Below, piece by piece: positions 9,839 through 21,316 of a stretch of 64,000 nucleotides of DNA; the first letter of the stretch is position 1, and the number at the start of each line of letters is the position of its first letter. Position numbers and translations under genes: made by a program. Source of the DNA: Euphorbia lathyris (Eukaryota > Streptophyta > Magnoliopsida > Malpighiales > Euphorbiaceae); contig NC_088910.1 in NCBI RefSeq assembly GCF_963576675.1, positions 86,114,104-86,178,103 on the forward strand, given 5' to 3'. The notes below the pieces were generated by a model, which did not search any database, was not told where the DNA came from, and worked only from the letters and a program-made list of their open reading frames with translations.

Positions 9839-12508
9839 ATGATATTACAATCATATAGGGTTGAAGAAGTTGGTGACCAGAATAGAAATGAAAATGAAAT
9901 GAGGAGAGAGGGACCAGTCAGACCACCTTCTATAGGTGCCCCAAATAATAATCCACAAGCATCACCTGCACATTCTCATGCATCAAATTTGCATCGTCAA
10001 GCTCCTCCTTTTGAGCAGAGACAGAATCAAATGGTTCAAAGGGAAAGGAGGTTCGATAAACTGAAAAAGCAAGGTGCTGAAGAATTTACTGGTACCACTG
10101 ATCCTACACAAGCAGAAAGATGGTTGAAGAGGATAGAGAGGGTTTTCAATTTGATACAGTGCACACCTGAAGAAAAAGTTGACTATGCTGTGTTTTTACT
10201 TCAGGGAGATGCATATGATTGGTGGGAAACTATTCCTAACAGTACTGTTCAGCCTCCTGTTTTGACATGGGATGATTTTGTTCTTGAGTTTCGCAATAAC
10301 TATATGCCAGAAGTGTATTTAGATGATAAAAGGAGAGAATTCTTGAACTTGAAGCAGGGAAAAATGAGTGTAGCTGAATATGAAGTGAAATTTAATCAGT
10401 TGTCAACTTATGTATCTTCTTTGGTGGCAACAGAAAAAGATAAATGCAGACAATTTGAAGAAGGGTTGAGGTATGAAATTCGAAGTAAAATTACAGCTTC
10501 TGATCTTGAAACCTATCAAAAACTAAAAGCTGCAGCTATTAGAGGTGAAAGGTTGGAAAAAGAAAGAGTTGATTTCCAAACAAAAAGGGGTTATAGTCAT
10601 TCTAGTGCTGAGCAGAGTGACAAGTTTGTCAAACGTCAAGCTAATTCATCTCCTTCACAATCAAATGCTAGAGGTGGATATTCTGCGAATAGAGGAGGAA
10701 GGATGAGTGTTCCATCTTATTCAAGACAGAGTCAAAGGCAAAGCTCAGGATTGAAATCAGCCTGTAATACATGTGGAAGATATCATAAAGGAGAATGTAG
10801 GAAATTGACTGGGGGATGTTTCTTTTGTGGTTCCTTAGATCATTTCTTCCGTGATTGTCCAAAAAGGGGAGTGTCGGACAGACAAGGTTCAGAGGCTATA
10901 GTACAGAATACAAGGGGGAGTGGGGTTGTTATGCCAGCAGGTAGAGGAAGAGGCAGAGGAGCAACAATGAATACTGCTAGAGGTATTGGTAGATCTGAAG
11001 CTCAGGGTTCACAAACTCAAGTTCGAGCATTTGCTTTGAATAGACAGGAAGCCATTGCTGCACCACAAGTTGTGACAGGTAAACTTTCAATTTGCAATCT
11101 AGAAGCTTATGCATTAATTGATTCTGGATCTTCTCATTCATTTATATCATCAAATTTGGCATCACATTTGCATATAGATTGTGAATCCTTGGGGTTTGAT
11201 TTAAATGTGGGGACTCCATTAGGAGAGTTTGTGATAGTAAATCAGGTGTATCGGAATTGTTTGATTCAAATTGGCACGGCAGAATTAAGTGCAGACTTGA
11301 TATTGCTGAATATTAGAGAATTTGATGTGATACTGGGTATGGATTGGTTGACAAGGCATCATGCAACTATTAAGTGTTTCACTAAAGAGGTTATTTTTGA
11401 ACCACCGGATCAACCCAAAGTTATCTTTCAAGGTGACCGCCAACTTGTACCAACATGTTTAATCTCTGCCATCAGTGCTTTCCGTTTAATGAAGGGTGGA
11501 TGCCAAGCATATTTGGCGCATGTCATTGACACTAAAGCAACAGATGTAGCACTTGAGAATATTCCCGTGATAAATGAATTTCCAGATGTATTTCCTTCAG
11601 ACTTGCCGGGTATACCTCCTAGTCGAGAAGCAGAGTTTACAATTGATTTGATTCCAGGAACTGCACCAATTTCTATCTCACCTTATAGAATGGCGCCAGT
11701 TGAATTAAAGGAGTTGAAAACACAATTACAAGAACTACTTGATAAGGGGTTTATCCGACCTAGTGTGTCCCCGTGGGGTGCTCCAGTTTTGTTTGTCAAG
11801 AAAAAGGATGGCACAATGCGATTATGTATTGACTACAGACAGTTGAATCGGGTCACCGTGAAGAATAAATATCCTTTACCTCGAATAGATGAATTATTTG
11901 ATCAGTTGCAGGGAGCACGCGTATTCTCAAAAATTGACTTGAGATCGGGGTATCATCAACTCAAAATTTCAGAACCGGATGTTCCAAAGACGGCTTTCCG
12001 AACTCGATATGGGCATTATGAATTTCTTGTGATGCCGTTTGGTTTGACAAATGCACCGGCAGCTTTTATGGCATTAATGAATAAGGTATTTCAAAAGTAC
12101 CTTGACAAGTTTGTTATTGTTTTCATTGATGACATACTTGTGTATTCAAAGAGCAAAGAGGAGCACGAACATCATTTAAGAATTGTACTGCAGATATTGA
12201 GGGAAAAGCAGTTGTATGCAAAGTTTAGCAAATGTGAATTCTGGATGGACCATGTTTTATTTTTGGGACATGTGATTTCAGGTCAGGGTATACAGGTAGA
12301 TCCTAAGAAGATTGAAGCAGTAGTTAACTGGGAAGCGCCAAAGTCTGTAGGAGAAGTCAGAAGTTTCCTGGGGTTAGCTGGATACTATAGACGTTTTGTT
12401 GATGGGTTTTCTCTTATTGCTGCTCCATTGACTAAACTATTACGAAAGAACATTTCATTTCAGTGGACAGACGCTTGTCAGAAAAGTTTTGAGGAGTTAA
12501 AAAGATGA
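9839..12508 (+). CDS. Element C gag-protease-RT (first part of the polyprotein)
   Basis: The open frame reaches back into the LTR, so the start must be one of the ATGs after the primer site; 9839 is chosen, with 9779 and 9812 also possible. Order: gag capsid ([23 protein letters not shown]), zinc knuckle [14 protein letters not shown] near 10817-10859, protease [13 protein letters not shown] near 11111 (DSG in place of DTG, usual in this group), then reverse transcriptase with [20 protein letters not shown]-type [12 protein letters not shown] and the catalytic FIDDILVYS near 12124. It ends at TGA 12506-12508, where the neighbouring codons suggest an original Arg CGA. The reading frame is the same on both sides. 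Confidence 0.92.
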   Translation: MILQSYRVEEVGDQNRNENEMRREGPVRPPSIGAPNNNPQASPAHSHASNLHRQAPPFEQRQNQMVQRERRFDKLKKQGAEEFTGTTDPTQAERWLKRIERVFNLIQCTPEEKVDYAVFLLQGDAYDWWETIPNSTVQPPVLTWDDFVLEFRNNYMPEVYLDDKRREFLNLKQGKMSVAEYEVKFNQLSTYVSSLVATEKDKCRQFEEGLRYEIRSKITASDLETYQKLKAAAIRGERLEKERVDFQTKRGYSHSSAEQSDKFVKRQANSSPSQSNARGGYSANRGGRMSVPSYSRQSQRQSSGLKSACNTCGRYHKGECRKLTGGCFFCGSLDHFFRDCPKRGVSDRQGSEAIVQNTRGSGVVMPAGRGRGRGATMNTARGIGRSEAQGSQTQVRAFALNRQEAIAAPQVVTGKLSICNLEAYALIDSGSSHSFISSNLASHLHIDCESLGFDLNVGTPLGEFVIVNQVYRNCLIQIGTAELSADLILLNIREFDVILGMDWLTRHHATIKCFTKEVIFEPPDQPKVIFQGDRQLVPTCLISAISAFRLMKGGCQAYLAHVIDTKATDVALENIPVINEFPDVFPSDLPGIPPSREAEFTIDLIPGTAPISISPYRMAPVELKELKTQLQELLDKGFIRPSVSPWGAPVLFVKKKDGTMRLCIDYRQLNRVTVKNKYPLPRIDELFDQLQGARVFSKIDLRSGYHQLKISEPDVPKTAFRTRYGHYEFLVMPFGLTNAPAAFMALMNKVFQKYLDKFVIVFIDDILVYSKSKEEHEHHLRIVLQILREKQLYAKFSKCEFWMDHVLFLGHVISGQGIQVDPKKIEAVVNWEAPKSVGEVRSFLGLAGYYRRFVDGFSLIAAPLTKLLRKNISFQWTDACQKSFEELKR

Positions 12509-14491
12509 TTGACTTCTGCTCCAATTTTGACGATTCCTTCTGGCATTGGAGGATTTGTGGTATATAGTGATGCGTCTCATCAAGGTTTAGGGTGTGTTCT
12601 AATGCAGCATGGTAAGGTAATTGCATATGCATCGAGGCAATTAAAATCATATGAATTATCTTATCCAGTGCATGATTTAGAATTTGCTGCTGTGGTGTTT
12701 GCTTTGAAGATTTGGCGACATTATTTGTATGGAGAAACATTTCAAATTTTTACTGATCACAAAAGTTTGAAATATTTGATGAGTCAAAAAGATTTAAATA
12801 TGAGACAGCGAAGATGGTTGGAATTGTTAAAGGATTATGATTGCACAATAGAGTATCATCCTGGAAAAGCGAATGTGGTAGTAGATGCCTTAAGCAGAAA
12901 ACCTGGTAGTGTTTTGGCTCATGTTCAAGTATCTACATTTCCTTATTTGGTGCAATTGCGCGCTATGAATGTTGAGTTAGATTTGAATAGGAATGGAGTT
13001 CTATTGGCCAACTTTAAGGTGAGACCAGTGTTACATGATAGAATCAAGGAAGCTCAAATCCGGGATCCACAGTTCAAGGAAATAATGGAAAGTGTAAAAC
13101 GGGGAAAAAGTAGTAATTTTGCAGTTGAAAAAGGTACTTTGATGATAGAACAAAGAATTTGTGTGCCAAATATTGATAATCTACGTAAGGAGATTCTAGA
13201 AGAGGCTCATACTGCTCCATACGCCATGCATCCGGGAATGACAAAGATGTACAATACTTTGCGGTCTCATTTTTGGTGGCCTAGAATGAAAAAAGATGTG
13301 GCAGAATATGTTTCTAAATGTCTAACATGTCAGCAGATCAAAATAGAACATCAGGCTCCAATTGGAAAACTACAGCCGTTATCTATACCAGTCTGGAAAT
13401 GGGAAAGGGTAACTATGGATTTTGTTTATGGACTACCGAAGACTCCAAGCAAGAATGATGCTGTTTGGGTAATTGTGGATCGGTTAACAAAGTCAGCTCA
13501 CTTTTTACCTATACGGTGGGGTTGTTCACTTGAAAATTTGGCTAAGAAGTATGTCAATGAGATTGTCAAATTACATGGGGTGCCAGTATCTATTGTATCA
13601 GATAGAGACCCGCGATTCACATCTCGATTTTGGACGAGTTTACAACATGCTTTGGGTACAAGATTAAATTTTAGCACTGCATTTCATCCTCAAACTGACG
13701 GGCAATCTGAAAGAACAATTCAGACATTAGAAGATATGCTTCGAGCTTGTGTTCTTGAGTTCAAAGGTGCGTGGGATGAATATATTGCTTTGATAGAATT
13801 TGCTTATAATAATCATTATCATAGCAGTATAGGTATGGCACCGTATGAGGCATTGTATGGAAGAAAATGCAGAAGTCCTATTTATTGGGACGAAGAAGGC
13901 ATGCGTGTTTTAGAAGGTCCTGAGATTGTGCAAGATGCAATGGAGAAAGTGAAAGTAATCAGAAGCAAACTTAAAGCAGCCCAAGACAGACAGAAAAGTT
14001 ATGCAGATCAACACAGAAGAGAGATGAAGTATGATGTAGGGGATAAAGTATTTCTTCGAGTTTCACCTTGGAAAGGCGTGATAAGATTTGGAAAGAAAGG
14101 AAAATTAAGTCCAAGGTACATTGGACCGTATGAAATCCTTGAAAAAGTTGGTCCTCTTGCTTACAGATTAGCATTACCTCCAGAGTTAGCTCAAATTCAT
14201 GATGTTTTTCATGTAAGTATGCTAAGAAGATACCGATCAGATCCTACACATATAATAAACGATCAAAGCATTGAAGTTGCTGATGACCTCAGTTATGTAG
14301 AAGAGCCAGTGGCAGTCATTGGGTATAAAACAAAACAGTTACGAAATAAAGAGATACCATTGGTTAAGATTCTGTGGAGAAGTCATTCAGTAGAAGAAGC
14401 TACATGGGAAACAGAGGAAAAGATGAGAAAAGAATATCCGTACTTGTTTCACGAATCAGGTAATGAATTTCGTGGACGAAATTCTTTATAG
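12509..14491 (+). CDS. Element C RNase H-integrase-chromodomain (second part)
   Basis: Continues in the frame interrupted by the TGA at 12506. RNase H begins with [17 protein letters not shown] and ADALSRKP-type VDALSRKP follows. The integrase zinc domain has H(13231)PGMTKMY with CLTCQQIK. The core carries [10 protein letters not shown] (D), SDRDPRF (D) and DGQSERTIQ (E). The C-terminal chromodomain-like segment includes [16 protein letters not shown] and ends YPYLF, with PLVKILW as the first strand. Chromodomains direct integration to heterochromatin. There is no ATG at this point, so the product is only made if the stop is bypassed. Confidence 0.92.
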   Translation: MTSAPILTIPSGIGGFVVYSDASHQGLGCVLMQHGKVIAYASRQLKSYELSYPVHDLEFAAVVFALKIWRHYLYGETFQIFTDHKSLKYLMSQKDLNMRQRRWLELLKDYDCTIEYHPGKANVVVDALSRKPGSVLAHVQVSTFPYLVQLRAMNVELDLNRNGVLLANFKVRPVLHDRIKEAQIRDPQFKEIMESVKRGKSSNFAVEKGTLMIEQRICVPNIDNLRKEILEEAHTAPYAMHPGMTKMYNTLRSHFWWPRMKKDVAEYVSKCLTCQQIKIEHQAPIGKLQPLSIPVWKWERVTMDFVYGLPKTPSKNDAVWVIVDRLTKSAHFLPIRWGCSLENLAKKYVNEIVKLHGVPVSIVSDRDPRFTSRFWTSLQHALGTRLNFSTAFHPQTDGQSERTIQTLEDMLRACVLEFKGAWDEYIALIEFAYNNHYHSSIGMAPYEALYGRKCRSPIYWDEEGMRVLEGPEIVQDAMEKVKVIRSKLKAAQDRQKSYADQHRREMKYDVGDKVFLRVSPWKGVIRFGKKGKLSPRYIGPYEILEKVGPLAYRLALPPELAQIHDVFHVSMLRRYRSDPTHIINDQSIEVADDLSYVEEPVAVIGYKTKQLRNKEIPLVKILWRSHSVEEATWETEEKMRKEYPYLFHESGNEFRGRNSL

Positions 14492-14502
14492 AGGGGGAGA
14501 AA
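14491..14502 (+). promoter_or_regulatory. Polypurine tract, element C
   Basis: GAGGGGGAGAAA-type run right after the polyprotein stop and directly before the 3' LTR; primer for plus-strand synthesis. Confidence 0.8.
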
Positions 14503-14786
14503 TGTAACATCTCAATTTTGTGCATTTCATTTCATATAGACATATGCATTACACAACATTATTCAAGACATTAGAAAATAATATTGCATTTTACATGTCA
14601 TTATGTCATTGGATACATGAAAATTTATGTAGATACTAATATTAGGATAAGTGAAAGTATATGAAATAGATATTTAAGTTTGTCTTAAAAAAAATAGGGA
14701 CTAAATTGAATAATCTCAAAAGTATAAGGACTAAAAGGTAATTTTCCAAATTTATAATTTAATAATATTATACATAATTTCAGATC

Positions 14787-14822
<36 letters not shown>

Positions 14823-15945
14823 TGGTAGTGGTAGTGGTAATAAAAGAGTAATAACTAGATATATGCAAGGGTAAATGAGGAAATTTATTTAAACCACAAA
14901 GATAAGTTTCTAGATAGATCATATGATGGATGATCATCTCAAATTCTCCAGAAAATTTAGAGAGAGAAACACTTTTAAGAGAGAGAAAGTGAAGAAAAGA
15001 GAAGAAGATGAAGATGAAGTGGTAGAAGAAGAGAAAGGTACTCAAAACTTTGAAGATATTCCGGAGGAAGGTACAAGTCGCCGTCAATGAAGCTAGCGGC
15101 TTAGTTGTGAGTATAAACATGATATGAATATTTTGGCTTTTGAAGTTGTGATTGAAATGTTGACATTAATTGATATTTTGTGATATTGTGAATTGTCTTG
15201 CTATATTTGATGTGAATTGATACTTGATTTAATTGCTTGTGATGGAATGACTTAAATGCAAAGTATGTGCACATGTTGCATAAAACGTAAATGGCGTTGT
15301 GGCATACCAGTCTAGACACTTATGATTACTTGATTATATGGACTACTTGGACCTATATGGTCAGATATATGGACTACTTGGACTTATATGGTCATTTACA
15401 TGGACTACTTGATTACATGGGCCGAAAGGTCGAATTATGAAATTACAAGGCTGTACAACAATACATGTGTTACCGTTTATCTGCTACTTGATCCCGGGAA
15501 GTGTCTAGCTGGTGGTGTCACAACAAAATTAATAAAAAGGCTTATCATTTGCATATGCATGAATTTATACGTGTGTATGTGTATGTGATTTATAATTCAT
15601 TGATTGTTTATATTCACTGAGTGGCGACTCATATAAATCGCTAAATTTTTCAGTTGGTTGATGAAGTAGACGAATAAGAGTTTCTAGAAGGTTCAGATAT
15701 TGTAGATAGCATGGATGAAAGGTCGGTCTGCTGGGTTCCATCTCATTCTCTCTCCTCTCCTCATAAGCATGTAGTATAAGTAATCTTTTGGACTAAATAA
15801 GTTTGTAAACTTTGTGTATAAATACTTATGTATACATTAACGTGTATGTGTTTAATATTACTACGAATATAAGTGTTAATAAATGCTCATGTCTATTGAA
15901 TAGTCTAAAAAAAAAAAAAAATTTATACGTATAGGGGGTGTTACA
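14503..15945 (+). repeat. Element C 3' LTR
   Basis: Near-identical to 8314-9755; differences seen by eye include G/A at the ACACGACATT site and a one-base change in the final A-run. Confidence 0.95.
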
Positions 15946-15950
15946 CTGGG

Positions 15951-17190
15951 GGTAACAAGGCACACCATCCAAACAAAGGGCCAGGTAACATTAGATTGTG
16001 AGTTGGCAGATGAAGATCAAATCTGGAAAGGAGATCTGGAATTCTCCATCCTGGATGGCCAGTTAGCTTACAATATCATCCTTGGGCGACCCTTTATCTC
16101 CGAAGCCGCAGCTCTCATCTCCATACGCCACTGAACTATTTTCATCACCACGGCCAAAGGAGGTGTAATGATCCGAGGAAGCCAAAAAGTGGCTCAAGAG
16201 ACGTATTCGGCATCGTTAATGATTCGCCCGCAGTCTAAAGATGAAGACAAGGAAGAACTTGTCACAACGGCCTTGGGTGAAATAGAGATGTACCTCATGG
16301 CGGATGAAAAACAGGTACGGATGGCTAAAGGGCTAACGGGAGAGATTAAGGAGGCTATAACCAAGGTTCTCCATGAGTCAGAAGATGTCTTTGCATGGAA
16401 AGATGAGATTCTTCCAGGGATTAGTCCAGATGTGATCACTCACACACTCAACATTGACAAGGACGCGGTCCCGATGGCACAAAAACGAAGAAACCATGGC
16501 CCTGAGAGGCAAAAGGTGATAGAAGAGGAGATCACCAAGCTCAAACGGGCAGATGCCATCGAGGAGGTGCTTTATACACAGTGGCTGGCGAATGTAGTCC
16601 TCGTCAAAAAGGCAGGCGGATCATACCGCATATGTATTGACTTCACAGATCTCAACAAAGCTTGTCCCAAAGGCAACTACCCCCTACCGTGTATTGATAT
16701 CCTAGTAGATGGAACCGCAGGACACGCCATGTACTCCTTCACTCATGTGAAGTCAAGTTATCACCAGATCCCGATGGAGCCTTCGGATAGAATCAAAACT
16801 TCGTTCGTGACACACCAAGCCACTTATTGCTTCAAAGTCATGCCCTTTGGGCTTAAGAACGCGGGTGCAACCTATCAACGGATGATGAACAAAATATTTG
16901 AAGGAAGCAAAGGTGACAACTTTTCTGTCTATGTGGACGATATGATCATCAAAAGTACCACTGTAGAGAAGCATGCGAATGATATAAATGAGGTACTGGG
17001 CATACTCCGACATCACAACATTAAATTGAATCCGGAGAAATGTACCTTTGGAGCGACATATGGAAAATTCTTAGGATTCATGATCAGCCAAAAGAGAGTG
17101 AGCCCAAACCCCGACAAGATCAAAGCAGTCTTGGAAATGAAAGAGCCACAGAATATTAGGGAAGTGCAACGTCTTAACGGGCGTAATCGT
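15951..17190 (+). pseudogene. Element A protease C-terminus and reverse transcriptase
   Basis: Resumes element A directly after the CTGGG duplication, in the same frame. The protease C-terminal ILGRPFISE is followed by a TGA at 16132-16134. RT motifs: EVLYTQWLANVVLVKK, GSYRICIDFTDLNKACPK, MPFGLKNAGATYQRMM and the catalytic YVDDMIIKS near 16929. The frame breaks near 17190, where one extra A is present relative to element B. NKACPK and LKNAGATYQRM are typical of Tat elements. Confidence 0.88.
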
Positions 17191-17194
17191 AGCC

Positions 17195-18610
17195 TTGGAC
17201 AGGTTTATCTCATGTTCAGCTCGACGATGCCAACCCTTTTATGAAGTAATCAAGAAACAAAAGGCATTCGAATGGAATGAGGATTGTGAGAAAGCCTTCC
17301 AGGGGATCAAACGGTTTCTCACGGAACCACCCCTAATGAGTCGACCCTTGAAAGGTGAGAATCTCTACATGTATGTCTCAGTTACAGATAAAGTCATTTG
17401 CACGGTCATGATAAGGGAAGAAGATGGCCAGTAATATCCTATCTATTATATAAGCAAAGTATTAAAGGATGCAGAAACCCGATATTCCAAGCTGGATAAA
17501 ATGGCACTGGCCGTCGTCACCACCTCCATACGCCTCAGGCCTTACTTTCAAGCTCATACTATCATAGTTCGTACAAGCATACCAATGAGTAAAGTGTTGC
17601 AAAAGCCAGAAACTTCGGGAAGATTGATGGAATGGGCAATCCGCCTAGGAGAGTTCGATGTTCGTTATGAAAGCCGATCAGCCCTGAAAAGTCAAGTCTT
17701 GGCAGACTTTGTGAATGAATTCACTAAAGAGGGAATGAATCTCCCCAAATCTGAAGTTGAGGAATGGACGATGTACACAGATGGGGCTTCTTCGGCAGAA
17801 GGTGTAGGTATTGGCATCGTAATCAAAGGTCCCCAATATATAAAGCTACACTACGCATCAAAATTGGATTTCCTCGCAACCAACAATGCAGCAGAGTATG
17901 AGGCATTAATATTGGGACTACGCCTGCTAAAGGAAATCACTCCCGGGCGGATCGTAATCTACAGCGATTCCAAGTTAATGGTCAATCAGGTGATCAAAAA
18001 TTTCGAGGTAAAAGATGACATTCTAGCCAAATATGTTGACGAAGTTAAGAAACTGTTAAATCACCTCGAAGCCAAAGACACCAAGTGGGAATTGATCCAT
18101 GTGCCTCGAGGATCCAACACAGAGGCCGATCACCTAGCCAAAATGGCTTCAAGCAAGGAGCATTGGGCGGATTTGCAATGCCCGTTTGAGGTCAAGACAG
18201 TGCCGGCATTCGCTTCGGAGATGGTATCCTTACTCATGTTCGTGGAGAGTAATTGGAGATCACCAATCTGCCAGTATCTAATAGATGGAACATTGCCTTT
18301 GGACAAGGAAGAAGCTCGGCGGATCGTAAGAAAGGAGGCTTATTTCTCCATGATAAATGATTGCCTATACAAAAAGTCTTTTAGCCACCCCTGGCTTAAA
18401 TGCATCGTGCCGGAAGAGGGACAACAGATCCTCAAAGAGTTGCACGAAGGCACATGTGGAGCCCATGAGGCATCTGCCTCCATTTTGAAGAAATCCAGGT
18501 TAGCAGGATTTTATTGGCCAACGGCGGAACTTGATGCTCAAAAGTTAGTAGAGTCTTGCCATAATTGTCAGATTCATGCAAATGAATCACACACAGCTAA
18601 ACACCTTTAA
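17195..18610 (+). pseudogene. Element A RNase H domains and integrase zinc domain
   Basis: The connection/RNase H region includes a TAA at 17432. The second, archaeal-type RNase H has MYTDGASSAEGVGIGIV, NNAAEYEALILGL and YSDSKLMVNQV; an additional RNase H is a Tat hallmark. The integrase zinc-binding module follows with HEGTCGAH and CHNCQIHANESH. It ends at TAA 18608-18610 where element B has CAA. The frame continues unchanged into the core. Confidence 0.88.
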
Positions 18611-19495
18611 AGGCCCATCATCGAAGGTCGACCCTTTGCAGTCTGGGGAATTGACATCGTTGGACCATTTCCTCCTACCCAAAGACAGAGGAAGTATGTG
18701 GTAGTGGCTGTGGATCATTTCACCAAATGGGTAGAGGCTGAGGCTGTCTCCTCTATCACTGCTGAACGAATGGTGGAGTTCGTCAAGGATAACATCGTAG
18801 GAAGGTATGGAGTTCCCCACATGATTATCACTGACAATGGAACGCAATTCAACTATGAAGAGTTTAAAACTTTCTGTGAAAAATTGGGCATTCAGAACAG
18901 ATTCGCCTCAGTTTATTATCCTCAATCTAACGGTATGACCGAAGTTACAAATCGGACGATCGTTAAAGGAATAAAGAAAAGGTTGGGGGAGCATGACAAG
19001 AAATGGGCAGATCAGTTAATGAGCGTCCTATGGGCGTATCGCACTACTCCCAGAACAGCCACTGGTGAGACGCTATTCGCCCTTTCTCACGGTGTGGAAG
19101 CTATAATCCCAGTTGAAATACAGGTCCCAAGTGACAGAGTTGCATTCTATTGCGAGGATGAAAACAGCCAAAGATTGAAAGCAAGTCTTGATCAAGTGGA
19201 GGAAAAGCGAGAAAAGGCATATGTACGCATGGCAGCTTACAAGCAGCGGATCGCAGCTTATCATGATAAAAATTCCAAGCTTGTAAACTTGAATGTGGGA
19301 GACCTCGTGCTCCGCAAAGCAGACAAAATCCAATCTAAGGAAGGGAAAGGGAAGCTAGGACTCACTTGGACAGGTCCATACAAAATAATCAACAAGATTG
19401 GATTCGCCACATTTAAAATTCAAGACATGGAGGGAAATACGCTACCGCGTACATGGAATCTCCAAAACCTCCGCAAATATTTCGCCAGAAAATAG
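18611..19495 (+). pseudogene. Element A integrase core and C-terminus
   Basis: Same frame as the previous segment. The catalytic triad is visible: WGIDIVGPFPP (D), ITDNGTQFN (D) and NGMTEVTNRT (E). A C-terminal domain with GDLVLRKAD and LGLTWTGPYKI follows, ending RKYFARK and a TAG. There is no chromodomain, in contrast to C. The triad is intact here; the upstream breaks make the gene non-functional. Confidence 0.88.
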
Positions 19496-20141
19496 AATGT
19501 AATCAAGGTCTTGAGTACTCTTTTTCCTTTAGTAAGCTTTTTTCCCATGAGGTTTTTCTTATTAAAGGTTTTAATGAGGCTCACATATAAGACCCGCTTG
19601 CTGTAATAAGGCATATCGCCATTCAATAAAAGGCAATTGTTCTCTTGTCAATATTCTTTTTTAAAGTATTTTCTTATAGCAATATAAATATTCCAGCCTA
19701 AAAAAGAAGGGGGGGGCACCCAACGCTTCCCCACACAAAAAGTAATGCTATCACGACATAGCAACTTTTTCTCCTCGAAGATAGGAGAACAATCTCATGG
19801 GCGGATCAATCCTTGAATGATCACCATTAGAGATAGAGTTAAAACATTTCTCGGATGCGAGATCTTTACACTCTCTTACATCCTTCTCAAAGAAGGGTTC
19901 ATAAGTCCTAAGGGCGGATCGATTCACCTCAAAGATAGGAAGCAAATCGATCCCCTAAGGCAGCTTAACTTCCTCTAAAGGAATAAAACAGCTTCAAACC
20001 TTCACAAAGGTTCACACCATGGGGTATGGTTGGCCACCTACTTCAAATCAATCCTAAAACCTATAAATTTACTTGCACAAAGCATAAAGTAAACATAAAT
20101 AGTTATAGCAAGGATTGAAAATTGTACTTAGTTTTACAAAA
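19496..20141 (+). other. Element A spacer between integrase and antisense gene
   Basis: Non-coding, and alignable by eye with 57932-58566 in element B. Holds a purine tract at 19700-19716 and several GGCGGATC octamers. Sense pol and the antisense gene converge here, so both 3' ends should lie in this spacer. Confidence 0.7.
19700..19716 (+). promoter_or_regulatory. Internal polypurine tract, element A
   Basis: AAAAAAGAAGGGGGGGG, conserved in element B at 58134-58148. It is a stronger purine run than the sequence next to the 3' LTR (TTAGGGGGGCTTC). It may be an internal plus-strand primer or a leftover of an ancestral 3' end. Confidence 0.5.
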
Positions 20142-20741
20142 CTAAACATTTACAGGAGCATCCTCCTTAGCATCTACTACATTAGATGCGCCCTCCAAAG
20201 GGGCTTCCTTCTCTACAGAAATAATTTCTCCTTGAGGAATGGTATCGTCGGTTATCAGCTTCTCATTCTGGTCACTCGCTTTTGGAAGCACTTTATCGAG
20301 GCCCTTTGGCTCAAGATCGATAAGGGGTTTTCTTTCTTCGGCGGATCCATTCATCATCTTGCGAATCTGATCACGGATGTAGTCCTTGACTTCCGGGATT
20401 TTGCGATACCTAAGGACCACATCCACGTCAGGAACCACGAATTCCGGATCTGTAAAATCAATCTCGGGATGCGCCAGTTTAACATACGCCATGATCCATT
20501 CACCGTAGTAGTAAGCTCGCTCCCCTGCTAAGATCTCCGTGTCCTCTAAGGCAGCTTCATGTTCTTTAGCATCCGCCTCCATTTGCTCTTTCAATTTAAG
20601 GATCTCATCATCTTTTAGGGCAATGGCGGACGCCGCGTTCGCATTGGCAACGGCGATCTCCTTCTCCAACCTTTCTATGGTTGCCTTATCCGCCACTCCT
20701 TGAAGGAGATCCGGTTCCATGGCACGCATACGGGTGTATAC
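20142..20741 (-). pseudogene. Element A antisense gene, last exon (coiled coil and C-terminus)
   Basis: The exon starts at 20741 after a TTGATAG acceptor and ends with a stop at 20142. The first half is a coiled coil with heptad-like LEKEIAVANANA and ILKLKEQMEADAKE; then comes a conserved region GEWIMAYVKLAHPEIDF and VLRYRKIPEVKDYIRDQ. Element B carries the same exon. The upstream intron (20742-20851, 110 bp, GTAAGT...TAG) is phase 0. I know of no assigned function for such C-termini. Confidence 0.75.
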
Positions 20742-20851
20742 CTATCAATGCAAAAGCCCAATTCAAGCAAAAGCACGACGACAAAACAAAAATCTCCCCA
20801 AAGGAGATCACTCTTTCATCCAAAAATGCAAAAAGGATAGAAAAAACTTAC

Positions 20852-21034
20852 CGTAAGAAGCTCCGTTTTTCCCATCTGAACATGGGCTGATCATGGGATC
20901 TCGTTTTGACTCTTCCGCACCTCGCCTAATTGACCAAGAGCTTCGTCCAGGTCATTAATGACAGATTCATTCCTCAAAGATCCCTTGTCACCATATTTAG
21001 CGGACTAGTAACCGCCTAGATCAGGCTTCACTAT
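20852..21034 (-). pseudogene. Element A antisense gene, internal exon
   Basis: Bounded by a TATGCAG acceptor and an ACG|GTAAG donor. It reads IVKPDLGGY then TAG (B has Trp), and a second stop follows near the end where B has Gly. In B the corresponding exon has a stop at a different place, so both copies decayed independently from an open exon. Confidence 0.72.
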
Positions 21035-21103
21035 CTGCATATGGATTGGAAGGTCAAAACTTAGATTCACAATATGGGGAAAAGAAACATTAAAACAACT
21101 TAC

Positions 21104-21316
21104 CTGTTCTTTCTCCACAGTGGGCATCGCGGCTCTCATGGCATCCGCCATAAACTTTCGTCCGCCGGAAGTTGTAGGCTTCATCTTCTTCTGAAGAGGA
21201 AGATCAGCCATTGTATCAGCGGGACGCTTCTCTACACGCTTCTGGGGATCTGCTGCCTGCCTCTTCTTTCGAGCCTCATCCTCCTCTAGTTTCTTGCGTA
21301 TCTCTACAAGAGCGTG
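21104..21316 (-). pseudogene. Element A antisense gene, basic-linker exon, cut by element D
   Basis: Starts at the D insertion and ends at GAACAG|GTAAG (intron 21035-21103, 69 bp). It encodes a Lys/Arg-rich linker, with QKKMKP in A and LKKRKP in B, resembling a nuclear localisation signal, then RKFMADAMRAAMP. The rest of the gene continues beyond D at 40923. Confidence 0.75.

Larger units (their letters stand above)
8314..15945 (+). mobile_element. Element C: chromodomain Ty3/gypsy (chromovirus), almost intact
   Basis: LTRs 8314-9755 and 14503-15945 with an exact CTGGG duplication (8309-8313, 15946-15950). The initiator-methionine-type primer site TGGTATCAGAGC is at 9761. The polypurine tract GAGGGGGAGAA ends just before the 3' LTR. 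One long gag-pol frame with a C-terminal chromodomain is broken only by a TGA at 12506. The two LTRs differ by about five substitutions and one indel by eye, so this is the most recent insertion in the nest. The chromodomain, initiator-Met PBS and LTR length fit the Tekay/Del clade; the exact clade is inferred. Confidence 0.95.
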
